This document shows, piece after piece, positions 37,201 to 48,968 of a stretch of 60,000 bases of DNA. Location: the NCBI GenBank assembly GCA_030141605.1, contig JAQGDQ010000002.1:1596501-1656500 (forward strand). Reading direction: 5' to 3'. The position numbers were made by a program, and so were the translations under genes. Source of the DNA: Tubiluchus corallicola. Lineage: Eukaryota; Priapulida; Priapulimorpha; Priapulimorphida; Tubiluchidae. Within the stretch, counting starts at the first letter, position 1; every line of letters begins with the position of its first letter. The notes below the pieces were generated by a model. That model saw only the letters and a list, made by a program, of their open reading frames with translations. It ran no database searches and was not told where the DNA came from.

Positions 37201-37603
37201 AGCCAAACTTGTTTATGCAAAGCTTAGAGATAGGTGCGTGAATTAGCTGGGCAAACGTGCTTAAGATTTATAATTATCATCCTTGTCATTGTCTTGTATC
37301 ATCATCTATCATCAGATATCGTCATCATCATTTTTATCATCGGCATCGTTGACAACGAAATATCTACTGAGGAGCTTAGTATGTTCTTTTACTAGGAGTA
37401 AAGCGTTTATTGGAAAGTGATGCCGATTGAATAGAGACCGAGTCGGTAAAAATGTTATCATAATTATCATCGTTGTCAATGTCATGTATCATTATCCTCG
37501 ATCAACAGATATCGTCATCGTTACGTACCTACGACAGAAAGCCAAACTTGCTTACATGAAGCATAAAATAGGCGCGTGAATTATCTCCGCAAATGTGCTT
37601 AAG
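37201..37603 (+). repeat. Rearranged local duplication A1-B1-x-B2-A2
   Basis: A1 (37201-37266) and A2 (37540-37603) share agccaaacttg, aggNgcgtgaatta and tgcttaag. B1 (37270-37331) and B2 (37459-37520) share taattatcatc, ttgtca, tgtatcat and agatatcgtcatc. All copies are direct, but the order is reversed, so this is not a simple two-unit tandem. Confidence 0.75.
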
Positions 37604-37863
37604 GTTCTCGTCCGCAAACAAGTCAAGCATACGTGCCGCATGCGCTTCGTAGGTAAGAGCCCCTGCAGTGCAAGACCAACGTAATTATTTTAATAGTGTT
37701 GACACATGTATGCCCTGGTACTGCGTTGTTGCTTACATATTATTATTATAGCATATTTCCTATTGATCACTGTTTATAATTAGACCACTAAGACCAATCA
37801 GTGTCTATTCTTGTCATTGGATACAACAGAGGAAACCTGAAAATTTACTACACTAGTACTGTA

Positions 37864-37890
37864 TACCGTATGCGCATTGCACATACGGTA
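37864..37890. repeat. Short hairpin
   Basis: taccgtatg (37864-37872) and its exact reverse complement catacggta (37882-37890) with a 9-base loop. Confidence 0.7.
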
Positions 37891-39509
37891 GTGTACCACG
37901 TGATTTGGTACAGAGTATTTAAAGGTGAGATTGTTTTGAAGATGCTTATCCACAACAAACAATGACTGGCATTTCCTTTATGTTGTTTCCGATTTCTATA
38001 GCAACCCATTCTTCTAGAACAGACCAGCTGCCTCAGTATGATTCAGTTTGTTTCTAATCTGCTGACAGTGTGCGTGTGTCATTATTTTGCTATAGTAAAT
38101 GGTAGGCACAACGCAAGGAATAAATGACTTAATGACATATTGTCATTTGTGGGATAATTAGCCATTATTTCTATTCTAAACAAGGATGTTAATCACGTTC
38201 AACAGATGCTTAGATAAAAAGCTAAGTACGAAAGCACATAAGACACAACGACCTGTTAGCATAATGAATTACGTAATAAACTTCAGTAATAATTGATATA
38301 GCCTAAAGCAGAATTAAATTATTAAATTTTTTATTGATGTGGGTTTGCTGGTAATAAACTAAAGAGCCTGTTATTAAGTACACACGTGATCTTGGAGATA
38401 ACCAAGCTAGCATGAGTCTCAGCACTGCTTAGCAATTATACAGAAATCTACTTTGTCAGTCTTGCAAAGACTGTACTATGAAAATTCTTTTTTAAAGAAT
38501 AAGTGTTTTACATCATTAAAATTTTGTTTTTCTGCCATGAATTCATGCTTAAACAGCTCATAGATGGCGCTTAAAACATGCAAGGAAATTTTACTCTTCA
38601 ATTTAATTTGTGAGAAACCAGTTTAAATAATTAGAGTATAAGCGTTAATTTCAGCAGATAATATGCATTCTACACACCGTTGTAGATTAGCAATTGTAGT
38701 TTTCCGGCGCCAGATTATTGATTTATGTAAATGGTTAATCATCTAGTGAGTAGTTAACACTGTTGATTATTGACAACTCCATTCTGCGCGAATTGACCAC
38801 GGAAAGGTCAGTAATACACGCTGGCATAGTAACGAATCATCAAGAAATGATTGTCTTATAGTAACTGACTGCACGCCATTTTATTCTGGTTCAGAACCAC
38901 GAGTGTATCAGGTGTTTCTTACTTAGGGTGACAATGACATATTACCTCCAGGTGTGCTGTACCTGTAGGCCTATTTGGTGCACTTAAACGCTCGCGCAAT
39001 GATTCTTTAAAATGAAAATGTGCTGATGGAATGCGTTTAGTAGCCATTACGAGAAATAAAAAATCTAGAAACTCAAGGAGATGGTAAGTAGAGTGTCAAG
39101 TTTTTTGCAAAAACTGATAGTGTAAAAACAATTAGAAATGAAATCTATGTGTTCAAAATGAACAAACGGTTGCGTTAAATTACAAATCTTTAATCATTAT
39201 AAACACAAAAATATAAAACATTAAATTTTGAGAATAATTTTTCTAAGGGCTTTTAACACATAAAAATTGTTTACCGTGACATGAAGTTAAGTAGAACTAG
39301 ATTTACCTCCTCGGAACTAGTTGTAAGATGTAAATAAATGTAAACTTAAACGCTTTATTTCACAAACGTAACATTCAAGTACAATTAACAAAATCACAAA
39401 CTTAAATAAACAACGCATACAGGAACACAAATTTATAGGACTATGATTCTGGACTTCCTGTTTTCTCCTGGTTCTGTGGTTTGAACTGTGGGACAAATAT
39501 TTAGCAAAA
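37891..39509. other. Intergenic, no gene recognised
   Basis: AT-rich DNA with no ORF, repeat or motif worth calling. Confidence 0.5.
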
Positions 39510-39704
39510 ATCGCAAAACATTAATATTAATCTAATGTGAAATGTTAAAGGAAAGGCCAAGCCTTCTGGGAAGTTAGGCTTATTTCAATGTTTGCGAAAA
39601 GTGTTAGGAGGATTTAAAAAATAATAATAAAATGTGATAAGCGACCTTGTGTAACTAGTAAACTAACGTTAAAGTCACACCTGGCGCTCTCATTTTAAAC
39701 GCTC
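39510..39704 (+). repeat. Dispersed repeat, copy B
   Basis: Second copy of the element described at 33093-33283, in the same orientation. The word atgttaaaggaaag near its start also occurs in the 30.3-kb tandem duplication, which may be a third, more decayed relative. Confidence 0.6.
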
Positions 39705-42700
39705 ATTCTTCCAATGATGGCGTTCATCGGTTGAAGAAAAGCAGTGCACTGTCAATTTCTGTCAAAAGTATAAGTTTTTGCAAAAAAATAGATAGCTAAT
39801 TTTGTGGTATATTTGCCTGAACATTAGGTAAGCTGCTGAAGTTTGAATTTGTGTAAGCAGCGCGTGCTTATCGAAAGCCACGATGCGCTCACTAAAAGTC
39901 ACAAAGCCCACCAGTTTTCAAGTGAATGGCGGCAGTCACTGGCTGAAAATTTCTACACAACGGTAGTATCAATTAACTTTATAGTTTATACACATTTTTG
40001 CAACTTTCTTTGTTATCTTTTTCTAAGTTTTAGTGATAACAGTAAAATAAGCCCAGCATGCTGAGTGACGTGCTTTTCTTTAATCCTAATCCTCCAAGAG
40101 AAGGCACTGAAGCGGCAGCAGTTGTCTCAGCCACAACCGGATAAAATATTACATCCACCGTTAACAGCCAGAATTACTGCGGCGAATGAAACGAACAATA
40201 AACTTTGCGCTTACCCAAGCATTCATTGACCAATCTTAGTGTTGCTTAACTTCGGTCACTAAGACATACTAACCGCGTACAGTCAGCAAACAATCATTAG
40301 CTGAAGCAAATTATTGTCACAATTTGTGGCTTCTAAATTGCACTAAGCAAAAGTTGGAATTGTTTAATTGCTGGAGACGCGCCCGTTAAAGGAAGAAATT
40401 TATTGTTCTATGATTTGTTTTTCGGTTTCCTTCTTTTTTCTTTATGACTTTTTTCCTTTCATGTCGGCCTTTTATTTCGTTGGTCGTTAATTAATTTAGT
40501 TCGTAAGTTTACTAGCTGAGGACATTCCGCAAAATTGTTTTACCAAGCTTCATAGTTGCCTCAATATAATAGATATTCTCCCGTCAGTATCACCTTCCCC
40601 TCCCAGTTTGTCAGTATGGGCTGGTCGGGACATGTTTGAATTAATACATTTAAACAACTATAAATAACCAGTCTGGCGTCTGTCGGTGTCAGTTGACGCT
40701 TTTTGCTTTCTTGTCGAAAGCTTTGCCATCGACACCCATGTAGGGTTTTCTCAATGGTTTAAAATTGTTTACTCCCTTAGAGTGGCTGTTAAATTTCATC
40801 GCTAAAGAAACCATCTGCAATCATTTTGTGTAAACTCTGACAAAATTCACAACCCGATAACATCTTTTTCATACTTTTACTGGGATCGGTCGACAGACCT
40901 GCAGTTCAAAATGATTTTTAGATTCAATTATTCCTACCTTTGTTTTGTATTTTATTTAGATTTTGCATAATGCTTGAAATAAACCTTAGCCAGATATTTT
41001 AGGCACAAATTTCGGCCATAAATATAGGTCTTAACATGTTCATGAGTTGCACACTTTAGTAGTAGCTACATGGAACTTCCTTCGCTTTATCTATGCAGTT
41101 TTTATTATTATCAATTTTTGTTTCGTTTACACAACAAATTACAGGACAGGGCCTATAGGACCTAGGAATGGCGTCTATATTTTTTCGTTCCAAGTAATCA
41201 ACACTTTCTGTGTCCATTTTAGCAAACAAAAATCGAATATTGACAACAGGGGGACATTGTAAGTTTAGATTTTAAACAAAATTTTCACGTACGCATATTT
41301 TCCTTTCAGAAACTTTCATGAAATTGTTGTAGGGAAATATTTTTATGAAATAGCTTAGCCTTAGATAATAGATAAGTGAAACATACGAAAAGTATTCACG
41401 CGACTCGAAATGATTTGGCAAATACGTTGTCTTAAGTTAATTAACTAATCCTTATAGCTGTAAGCCATTTAAAAATGAAACGTCTTTTCAATAAAACCAC
41501 AAAAACTATATGTGTATAAATCCTATGGTCCATGCAGTCATGCACATCCTTCGAGATCTACAAAAACTTATCGCTTTTATCGGCTTTCACATTGATATCA
41601 TTATCGTAGTCATAATTTGCTTTTAGAACAGACACGTCATTGAATTCACACAACTCTGAACTTTGCCTTTAGGCATACCACATGATTGCTTTACGAAACT
41701 GGCTTTCCGAAAATACAGAAAATATTTGAGTGTGTTTAAGGAATGATAAGCCAGTTTCGTTTTATGTAAAATTTGTATCGTTACTATTCGTCTATAAAGG
41801 TAACTTGGGTTGCAGTGAAACCATGCAAAATGCGTATCAGTGCAAAATGTGGACATTTTTGTCGTTTTTTGGCAGTCACGGTTTTATCCATCATTGTTCA
41901 TAAACAGCGAGTAAAACTGTAGCCGATCACTGTAAGCTCCATAAGCTTAGGCTGATTGGTGTGTTAAATCAGCAAAATTCAAGGATTATGTAATTACTTT
42001 CTCCACTTTACACAGATGAGCGATTACTTTTTGTAGCACTAATATACACGTAATACTAACGTATGTGATAACTGTATGTATGTGCTGCATGTTTGATTAT
42101 GCACATGTAAAGGGTTATGTTACGTGCAAGTGTGCACAAATAAATCATACGCTCTTCGCTTTTCAACTCAGCAATTTTTCCAGTTTGTTTACTAAATTGT
42201 AATCAGCGACAAAACAGAAATTCATGGTTGCAGCATGCAAGCAAATGTTCAAATGTTTATAAGCATGATAAATTACATTTGTTATGAATGACATTGGACG
42301 CTTATGTGAATGTTTACCGTAGACCAGACTAAGACACGCCTATATGAACAGCCGGTTGTCAGTGGCTCACTCTTCAAAGGCAACGGTTATAACTTACTGA
42401 GTTGCAACCAAATATTTAGTAATCACGTCGTTTTAATCTTATCAGAAATGTAACAATAATTGGAAATTTACATTACCCTGAAAATGCGTAAAATGTCAGG
42501 AAAATGTTGTGTGTATGCCTATATAATATATGTGGATAGACTTGACTTTTAATGACGTCAAAAGATATGCGTTCGCTTACCCAAGCGCAATTCCGTTATG
42601 CAAACAAAAATGGCTTGTGTGATGCAACAGCAACAAATTTCAACCTAGAAAACGACAAAGTTTTGTGAGTAATAAGTAGCTTGAGTGTACGTCGCAGTGA

Positions 42701-42926
42701 TAATAGTTAAAAAACGAATGACAACGCGTCCATGTTTGTAATATGTATATATACTTATATATAGTGAGGTGTACGGTGAAATTGCGAAAGATAATTTTTA
42801 CCTAAGAAGAAAAATAATCTAACTTATCAATCGCAAAATCAATATGAATCTTGCTGAATTACATTTGCTGCTAAATTAAACTATTTCGAAACCTAGTTTT
42901 CGACTTGTTCTATAATAAAGTAAGTC
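39705..42926. other. Intergenic, no gene recognised
   Basis: AT-rich. The first 40 codons of a frame at 39843-40064 look coding-like and are followed by a gtagta donor, but there is no good acceptor or ATG, so no gene is called. Confidence 0.45.
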
Positions 42927-42981
42927 ATGGAGACAGAAACAGGGAGCCCTCGACTACATCAAGAGTGGGAAGAGTTTTTTG
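42927..42981 (+). CDS. Candidate first coding exon, probably of the RhoGEF gene
   Basis: The ATG at 42927 has G at -3 and +4, and an in-frame TAA two codons upstream. It opens 18 codons (METETGSPRL..., acidic and rich in Glu) and then hits a strong donor, TTTG|GTGAGC at 42982. The exon leaves one base over (phase 1), which is what the RhoGEF acceptor at 55554 needs. Joining them makes a Gly codon and an uninterrupted frame. The implied intron is about 12.6 kb. The exon itself is convincing as an ATG-plus-donor unit, but the link to the RhoGEF is inference; other start exons upstream or within the gap are possible. Confidence 0.42.
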
Positions 42982-44721
42982 GTGAGCAGAGAAATATTAA
43001 TGTGACCGTTACCTAGGCTGAAAGCCTAGCTATCGGTGATATATTAAATTGTTAACTGAATTAAGGTTGCAGTTAATCCCAAATGGCCTATGATGGAAGC
43101 TGTGTGGCTACGTCAAAAATCAAAATATTCGAAGGTGTTAGAAGAGTCAGACCTACACTGTTCCTAAATTTCTCTCAAGGTGACTTATACCTGCCAGAAA
43201 TGGTCACGAAATTCATAGGGCTATAAGTGTCGCATTTATTTATGTATGCATTCGATACATGTAGGCCTTAAGAGCTCTCACTTCAAGCACTTCTGTTATG
43301 GTGTTCATGTTTCTATATAACATTGTTTATTAGTTTACTACTTTAGTTCTTAGACTTTGAATTCGTGTTTCTTGATTTAGTTTATTCATAATAAAAGAGG
43401 AATGATTTTAGGAAATATTATTGTTAACTGCTGACTAGTAAGCAGCAGCAGGGAATCAAAAGCTTACGTAATTAATTCAGTAATTAATTAATGAATTCGG
43501 TTCTTTAATACCGAATTTAAATCAAAAATATAAATTTGAGATTTTTTGTAAAGCTTACAGAAAGTTTTAGCAAGCTGTATTTTCAAATTGTATAAAACAT
43601 TATAACAGCTAGTGACACGGCAGCACATTCCAACGTGATGAATCACTGTCCATTTGAGTAAGATAATTGCAAAATGCCAAAGGCAAGAAAAACTATAGAT
43701 TTAATGACTGTGTTAAACAGAAAATTCCATTCACTGGAGAGTCTAATCTACACATGAATTAAAAGTTATGACTTAGAACGTAAACCGCCTTTAGACGTAA
43801 TGAGAGACAATATTTGACTTTTTCTCAGCGCATATGTTTTTTACTTCATTTACAGTAAAAAAAACAGATAACTTTATTGATTCAATTTTTGAACCCATAA
43901 ACCATGAAAAATAAATTACTAATGTATCGAAAAGTAAATCTAGACGAGGAAGTTCCGGTTTGTTAAAACGATTGTATTTTGTTTTTTGCTATTTTCTATA
44001 GATTATAATTACAAGTTTCGTGTTTCCTATATCAGCTGATAGCTATATTATAATAAGTCTACAGCTTTCGCACACGCTTCAGCACACCACAGCATCAGCA
44101 CCAATGCTAACGACCAGGCCTACTTAGTGTAAATATCAGTTTTACTTTGTTACGTGCAGTTTCGTTTATGTTGTAGCTATTCAGTTTTCGCCATACTAAA
44201 AGCAAATTATATTTAAAACAGTAACGCACTGAGAAATTTGTGCTAATTGCTAATTGCCTGGTATGTAGGTTATGTATAACTTAATTGTGGATTAAGCGAA
44301 GTGGCGATGCATAGCAGAATGTAGGTGGATCAAACACCTTCATAAATACGTTTATACTACAGGATGTTCCAAAAAATAGGGGAGTAAAAATATTACGTCA
44401 ATTGCAAAATGAGCCTTCTGCATTATGACATACTATATATTTATATTATGCTTTTACGTCATTATTTTAATTTTCATACCATGTAACTTGACATGACCAT
44501 ACTTAATTAGTTAGTGGATTAAACTAAGATGATAAAGTTGCCTTGGTTATAGCCATAGTTTCTTTTTAAACACACTGTACAAAGGGATGCGGGGACATAA
44601 AAATGCTTTGTCTAGTTCCCCGACTGCATTGAAATTAAATGTACTGCACGCAGTCTCTTCTCACTTCTCCTACCTCTTCTTCTCAGTGCATCTCCTCCTA
44701 CTTTTCGGCCGCTTGGTGGGG
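42982..44721. other. No gene recognised (possible RhoGEF intron 1)
   Basis: AT-rich, no repeats of note. Confidence 0.4.
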
Positions 44722-44729
44722 TATAAAAA
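44722..44729 (+). promoter_or_regulatory. Candidate TATA box
   Basis: ggTATAAAAAata downstream of a GC-rich cggccgcttggtggg stretch. A CACATGTG E-box lies at 44740-44748. If used, transcription would start near 44752, 55 bases before the ATG of the island ORF. Confidence 0.3.
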
Positions 44730-44806
44730 ATAACTGAAACCACATGTGGGTTAGATATAAATATCTCGGCATGTCCTATTGAATTGCAATTGAACATCTG
44801 GAGACA

Positions 44807-44986
44807 ATGAAGACGATCTTTTGGAAGCCACGCGTGCAACTGATAAATGGTTTGTCCCTGCGGTTATGCTGGATGGTTTCTTTCTTTTCTGGCTTCTTTT
44901 AGCACATCAGTAACTGGGAAGTTTTTTGCACCGCCGTCACCGAACTACGTTCGGAACTTGACGACAGCGTCTGTGGAATCTTTTAA
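44807..44986 (+). other. Small ORF island split by an in-frame TAG
   Basis: An ATG in good context (acaATGA) opens 31 codons with a hydrophobic end resembling a signal or anchor segment (...CWMVSFFSGFF), stopped by TAG at 44900-44902. The same frame continues for 27 codons of balanced composition (HISNWEVFCT...) to TAA at 44984. The TAG also ends a strong pyrimidine tract (ttctttcttttctggcttcttttag), so the second part could be an exon starting at 44903 or 44911. From 44911 a second frame is open for about 32 codons. Whether this is a small gene, a pseudogene or an alternative 3' exon cannot be settled. Confidence 0.2.
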
Positions 44987-46171
44987 TCTGTCCTGGTGTG
45001 AAGTTTAAAAAAGATGATACATTCTTAGAATTCCTCGAGCAAGTATCTTAGAGAGCAAAAGAGCAAAGAGTGTCAGACATGTGGTATGTTGCGAAAAAAG
45101 GCGCAATTAGGAATATATTTAATGAGCATTTTACAATAGGTTGATATTTACAAATTTATATCATATTTATATCATATTTGTGTAAGCCTACATTCTTATA
45201 TAAGGTGAGGCGTATTAACGACTGTCATTCGTTGCTGTTTTTATTGTTTTTCATGTCGTCAGTTTGTGACAAAGTCAACGTGACATCATTTAGCAACACG
45301 TTATTTTTATGATCAGAGAATTTTGGCTGTTCTTTGCTAACACGCCACTAGCCGTTTTCAAATAAGTATAAGTACCATGCTGTTAAAAAATAAAGTGAAT
45401 TCCAGCGTCCTTAACAACACTAAAAGAAAAAGATATTAAAAGCAGTTATAGCTTGGTGAATATGTAGTCTTTTTGTAGTAGGTGGTCTGTAAGTAACGTT
45501 TAATAGCGACTTAAATCACCTAATGGCATCATAGTAGTAGACACCTTTTCTTCTTGCTGAATATTTATCACGAGCCACGAGCTTTGCGGGAGTCAGTGTT
45601 CAGTATGTTCATTGAAGACCCGGTTTTTTGTTTCTGTAAAGAAAGACTTTCGTTTTGTTGACCTTTTCTTTGATTTTTTGTTTGCACCTGCAAAAAGTTC
45701 TGTGTACAGATTGCGGTTGCACACAGTATTTTCCACAAAGATACGAGACTTTGAATCCGAAGGGCTCTCATTCTCTCCAGGACCTGTACAGGAGGGGGTT
45801 TCAAAATGAACAAATGGATCGCTTTCAAATGCGGCAAATGAAATGCCTTTTTTAATAACAAAAGAACACTCACCCTGTGATCATTGTGTTACTCTGGATA
45901 AGAGGAGCAACAGAATAGCAAGTAGGTCTATTATGTTGCATCGGTTAGGAACAGCAGAAAGTAAATAGATTTAAATAACATGGACTTTGAAATCCTATTT
46001 GTACGCTACAAATGAAGGCGAAAGTTTACTATTTCATTGCGCAAGTTTTTAGTTGGTTCAACTTGAACTTGGTTGTCATAGAGACGAGACCATGCTCAGG
46101 AATGATGGTAATTATTGCAGTCCACAGAAAAGATATTGTACAAGTACAACTTGTATCTAATGATTATTCCT
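44987..46171. other. No gene recognised
   Basis: Open frames at 45568-45873 on both strands overlap each other and match nothing known to me. An AATAAA lies at about 45388. Confidence 0.4.
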
Positions 46172-46188
46172 CCCGCGCGAAAACGTCA
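46172..46188. promoter_or_regulatory. E2F-type site next to a CRE half-site
   Basis: CCCGCGCGAAAA (46172-46183; reverse complement TTTTCGCGCGGG) matches the E2F consensus, followed directly by ACGTCA (46183-46188). It stands out in AT-rich DNA and lies 38 bases before the ATG at 46226. Confidence 0.3.
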
Positions 46189-46225
46189 TAAATAATAATG
46201 AGTTTGAAACCATACTGTATCTGCA

Positions 46226-46411
46226 ATGTTTAATCATTTAAGAGTATTCCTTAATCGCTTTATACGGGAACTGCGTCTCGTCGGAATCTTGCTCTGTTGG
46301 TCACTAAAGCTTTCGCTAACTTTTGTGGCATTTTTGGTTATGGAATGTAAGTCTGTTTGCGGTTTTCAAGTGTCACAAATCATTCAAAATGTGTCCTGCA
46401 ATGATGTTGCG
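46226..46411 (+). other. Candidate first coding exon, unassigned
   Basis: The ATG at 46226 opens 62 codons ending exactly (phase 0) at a near-perfect donor, GCG|GTAAGTAT. The N-terminal 40 residues are basic then strongly hydrophobic, like a signal anchor, and are followed by a Cys-containing segment with one N-glycosylation sequon (NVSC). Promoter-like sites lie just upstream. Its phase does not fit the RhoGEF exon at 55554, and no partner exon was found. Confidence 0.25.
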
Positions 46412-47328
46412 GTAAGTATTCTTGCAACATTTGTAGGACTCAAAATAACATCCCAGTGGACGTATAACACTTGACAAAAAATTCTAGGTTAAGTGAGCGG
46501 TTTTTAGGTTTACGATATTTGTTCTATTTATGTATACACTAAGGATAGCTAAATGGGCTACATTATTTAATTTACAATCAAAATTTTGCGCACTGGTATT
46601 ATCGGTAGGCTACATTGCCACATTGGAGTGATCTACTCAAATTCCCAATTCTCTTGGTACTAATTTTCACGGCAGCTTTGTGTGTCAACGTAATCTGCAG
46701 AACTTGAAAAGTTTGTGAAAGCACGCATTTTCCATGCGCGTTTTTACGTGCGCAAGTTGCTCATTTACAACGCTCTAGGCTTTTAGAATATAAAACAAAC
46801 TGGTTTTGTAACAATCACATTACTATTTGACATGCTGCCTCTTAATTTGACCAAGCATATGACCACATTTGAATGGCAGAAACTGACAATCTTGCTTCCA
46901 GTGCCCCACAATTCGCTTCCTGTGCACCACTATTTTGACAAATAGCTGACCATGGGTAGTTTGGTCTTGAGTATTGATCCAAATTGACCACAGAAACCTC
47001 TAATCTTAAAACCTGTTCTGTAGATGTAAGTGCATGGAAAAAATTTGTCTTGTCAGCCATTCAAAGTATATAGCGAGAAAAATTTTGACCCTTCACATAT
47101 TCGTTATTCACTGTTAGTGTAAAGGTTGTATACAACATACATATGTACTATATCGCGAATTAAACAATACATTTCGCTTGCAACCTAGGTACACTATATC
47201 CAATTTCAGTTAGTGGTATAAGAGAATGTGGGCAACAGCTTCCGTGTTTAACTTTTATGTTCTACATTTGAGTGGAACGCCAGGACTCAAATAACGGGGC
47301 TATCATTAAATGGGCCCTAGGGCTTCAA
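46412..47328. other. No gene recognised
   Basis: AT-rich. The 72-codon - strand frame at 46842-47060 has no motif. Confidence 0.4.
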
Positions 47329-47383
47329 TATATATTTATATATATATATGTGTGTGTGCGTGCGTGTGTGTATGTATATGCAT
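47329..47383. repeat. (TA)n/(TG)n microsatellite
   Basis: atatatattta-tatatatata followed by interrupted tgtgtgcgtgcg repeats. Confidence 0.9.
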
Positions 47384-47431
47384 CTCTCATCGAGCGATAT
47401 ACTAATTGCTAATTCAATGTGCCCAAATGTT

Positions 47432-47681
47432 TTTAATTAATTTTTAGTTTTACAATTATTTTAGTGTACTATGTGCATTTCTAAATAATAATTTTACTGA
47501 TTTATAAATTCACACCGATGTTTCTAATCACTAATGCAACACACAGTAACTATCGTATTTAATTAATTTTTAGTTTTACTTTTTATTTTAGTGTACTATA
47601 TGTATTTCTAAATAATAATTTTGCTGATTTATAAATTCACACCGATGTTTCTAATCACTAATGCAACACACAGTAACTATC
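47432..47681 (+). repeat. Tandem duplication, ~126-bp unit, two copies
   Basis: Copy 1 (47432-47554) and copy 2 (47558-47681) begin tttaattaatttttagtttt and end cacacagtaactatc. They differ at only a handful of positions and by one 1-base indel, so the duplication is recent relative to the rest of the window. Confidence 0.93.
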
Positions 47682-48842
47682 AGTTATAAACGGAATAGTT
47701 TAATAAGATATATTTCCTATGATATATATCAGTCACATAATAATAGGACATACTGACATAGTCCTGCATTCTAAGGCATATCTTCTTATATGAACACTAG
47801 GCTGACGTACTTGAGACGTTTGTTTTGTCATGCTTTACTGGGTACGTACTGTATTACCTGAATGCTGCATGAGCATTGTTGGCGGACTGTTGTGCGGGCA
47901 GATGAACTGAAGTAGAACGTTAATCGTTTGGTTAATGGTTAGTGGTTACCGTTTGAGTTGCAGGAATACCTGAATGTCTGATCTCTGTGCTTTGTGTGTG
48001 GTGGTAGGCTGTATAATGTGGTTTTGATGATGAGGGATAATTATCTTGCTAAACAGCGCAATATGTGGGAAATTTGGCGTGAAAAATAGTGATAATTTAT
48101 TGGTAAAAATTACTTGACTTGAAGTGCTGAGCTCTGTGAAATTGACAGCGATCCATGTAGTTTGTACGTTCTTTCAGTAACAACGCAAATCAAAATGCGA
48201 AAAATCATTTGTGTAATTATAAGCTGCTTAATTACACGTTGGTGGTCTTGTAGCTGCAGTTGAAAAGGCTGGATCAATATTAGTTTAGTAATAGATAGCT
48301 TTCTTGATATCTTTGTGAATAGTGCGTAATAGCAACAATATTGTTAAGGAGGAAATTGTACCACGCTATGTTTTCTGCAGTGCCAGAATAAGTGTACTGT
48401 GACTCTCTGAGTCATCGCTGTAACAGTACGTAATGTTGTTTTAACATTCGTGAATATCGTTCTGATTGGTTGTGTAAATAGAGTTGCTGTAATGTTTGAG
48501 CCCGTTGAATATCTCAAATATCTATGAATCTTATATCACCGGGCAGTATTGTTGACTTGATATTCTCAGTCACGATATACATTCGTAGATCTCCTGTGTA
48601 CCTAGAACAAAGTCATTAAATTTAGCAACGTAGTTAGATTGAATGGCTTTCCTTAGAACTATACAGCTCTTGTATTCATTTTACTGTAAAAAGGCGAACA
48701 ACACCTTATTGAAAAAAACAGCTTCAAATTCTAAAAGAAAATTACAGCTTGTAGCTCAAAAGTGTTGCCTTCATAAATTACTTTCTTAAGATGAGAAAAT
48801 TAACTGTAGTCTTAATAAGAACGCAATTGTCTTGAATTCCTG
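47682..48842. other. No gene recognised (possible RhoGEF intron 1)
   Basis: AT-rich DNA without ORF or repeat worth calling. Confidence 0.4.
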
Positions 48843-48968
48843 CTCGAGGGGGAAGAGAGGAAGGAGTGTCGGAGAAAAGGTGAGAGGGAGAAGGGGAGTA
48901 TGACGATGAGGAGATAGAGAGAGAGAGAGAAAGAGAGAAAGACAGAAAGATCTAAGGAAGAGAGAAAA
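48843..48968. repeat. Polypurine tract
   Basis: About 125 bp of almost pure A/G on the + strand, including (GA)n at 48917-48945, with few pyrimidine interruptions. Confidence 0.85.

Noticed and set aside
39843-39962. Coding-like stretch with a gtagta donor
   Set aside because: No ATG and no convincing acceptor; adjoins a dispersed repeat.
45568-45873. 101-codon - strand frame and overlapping + strand frames
   Set aside because: Three overlapping frames of similar quality, none with a motif or splice context.
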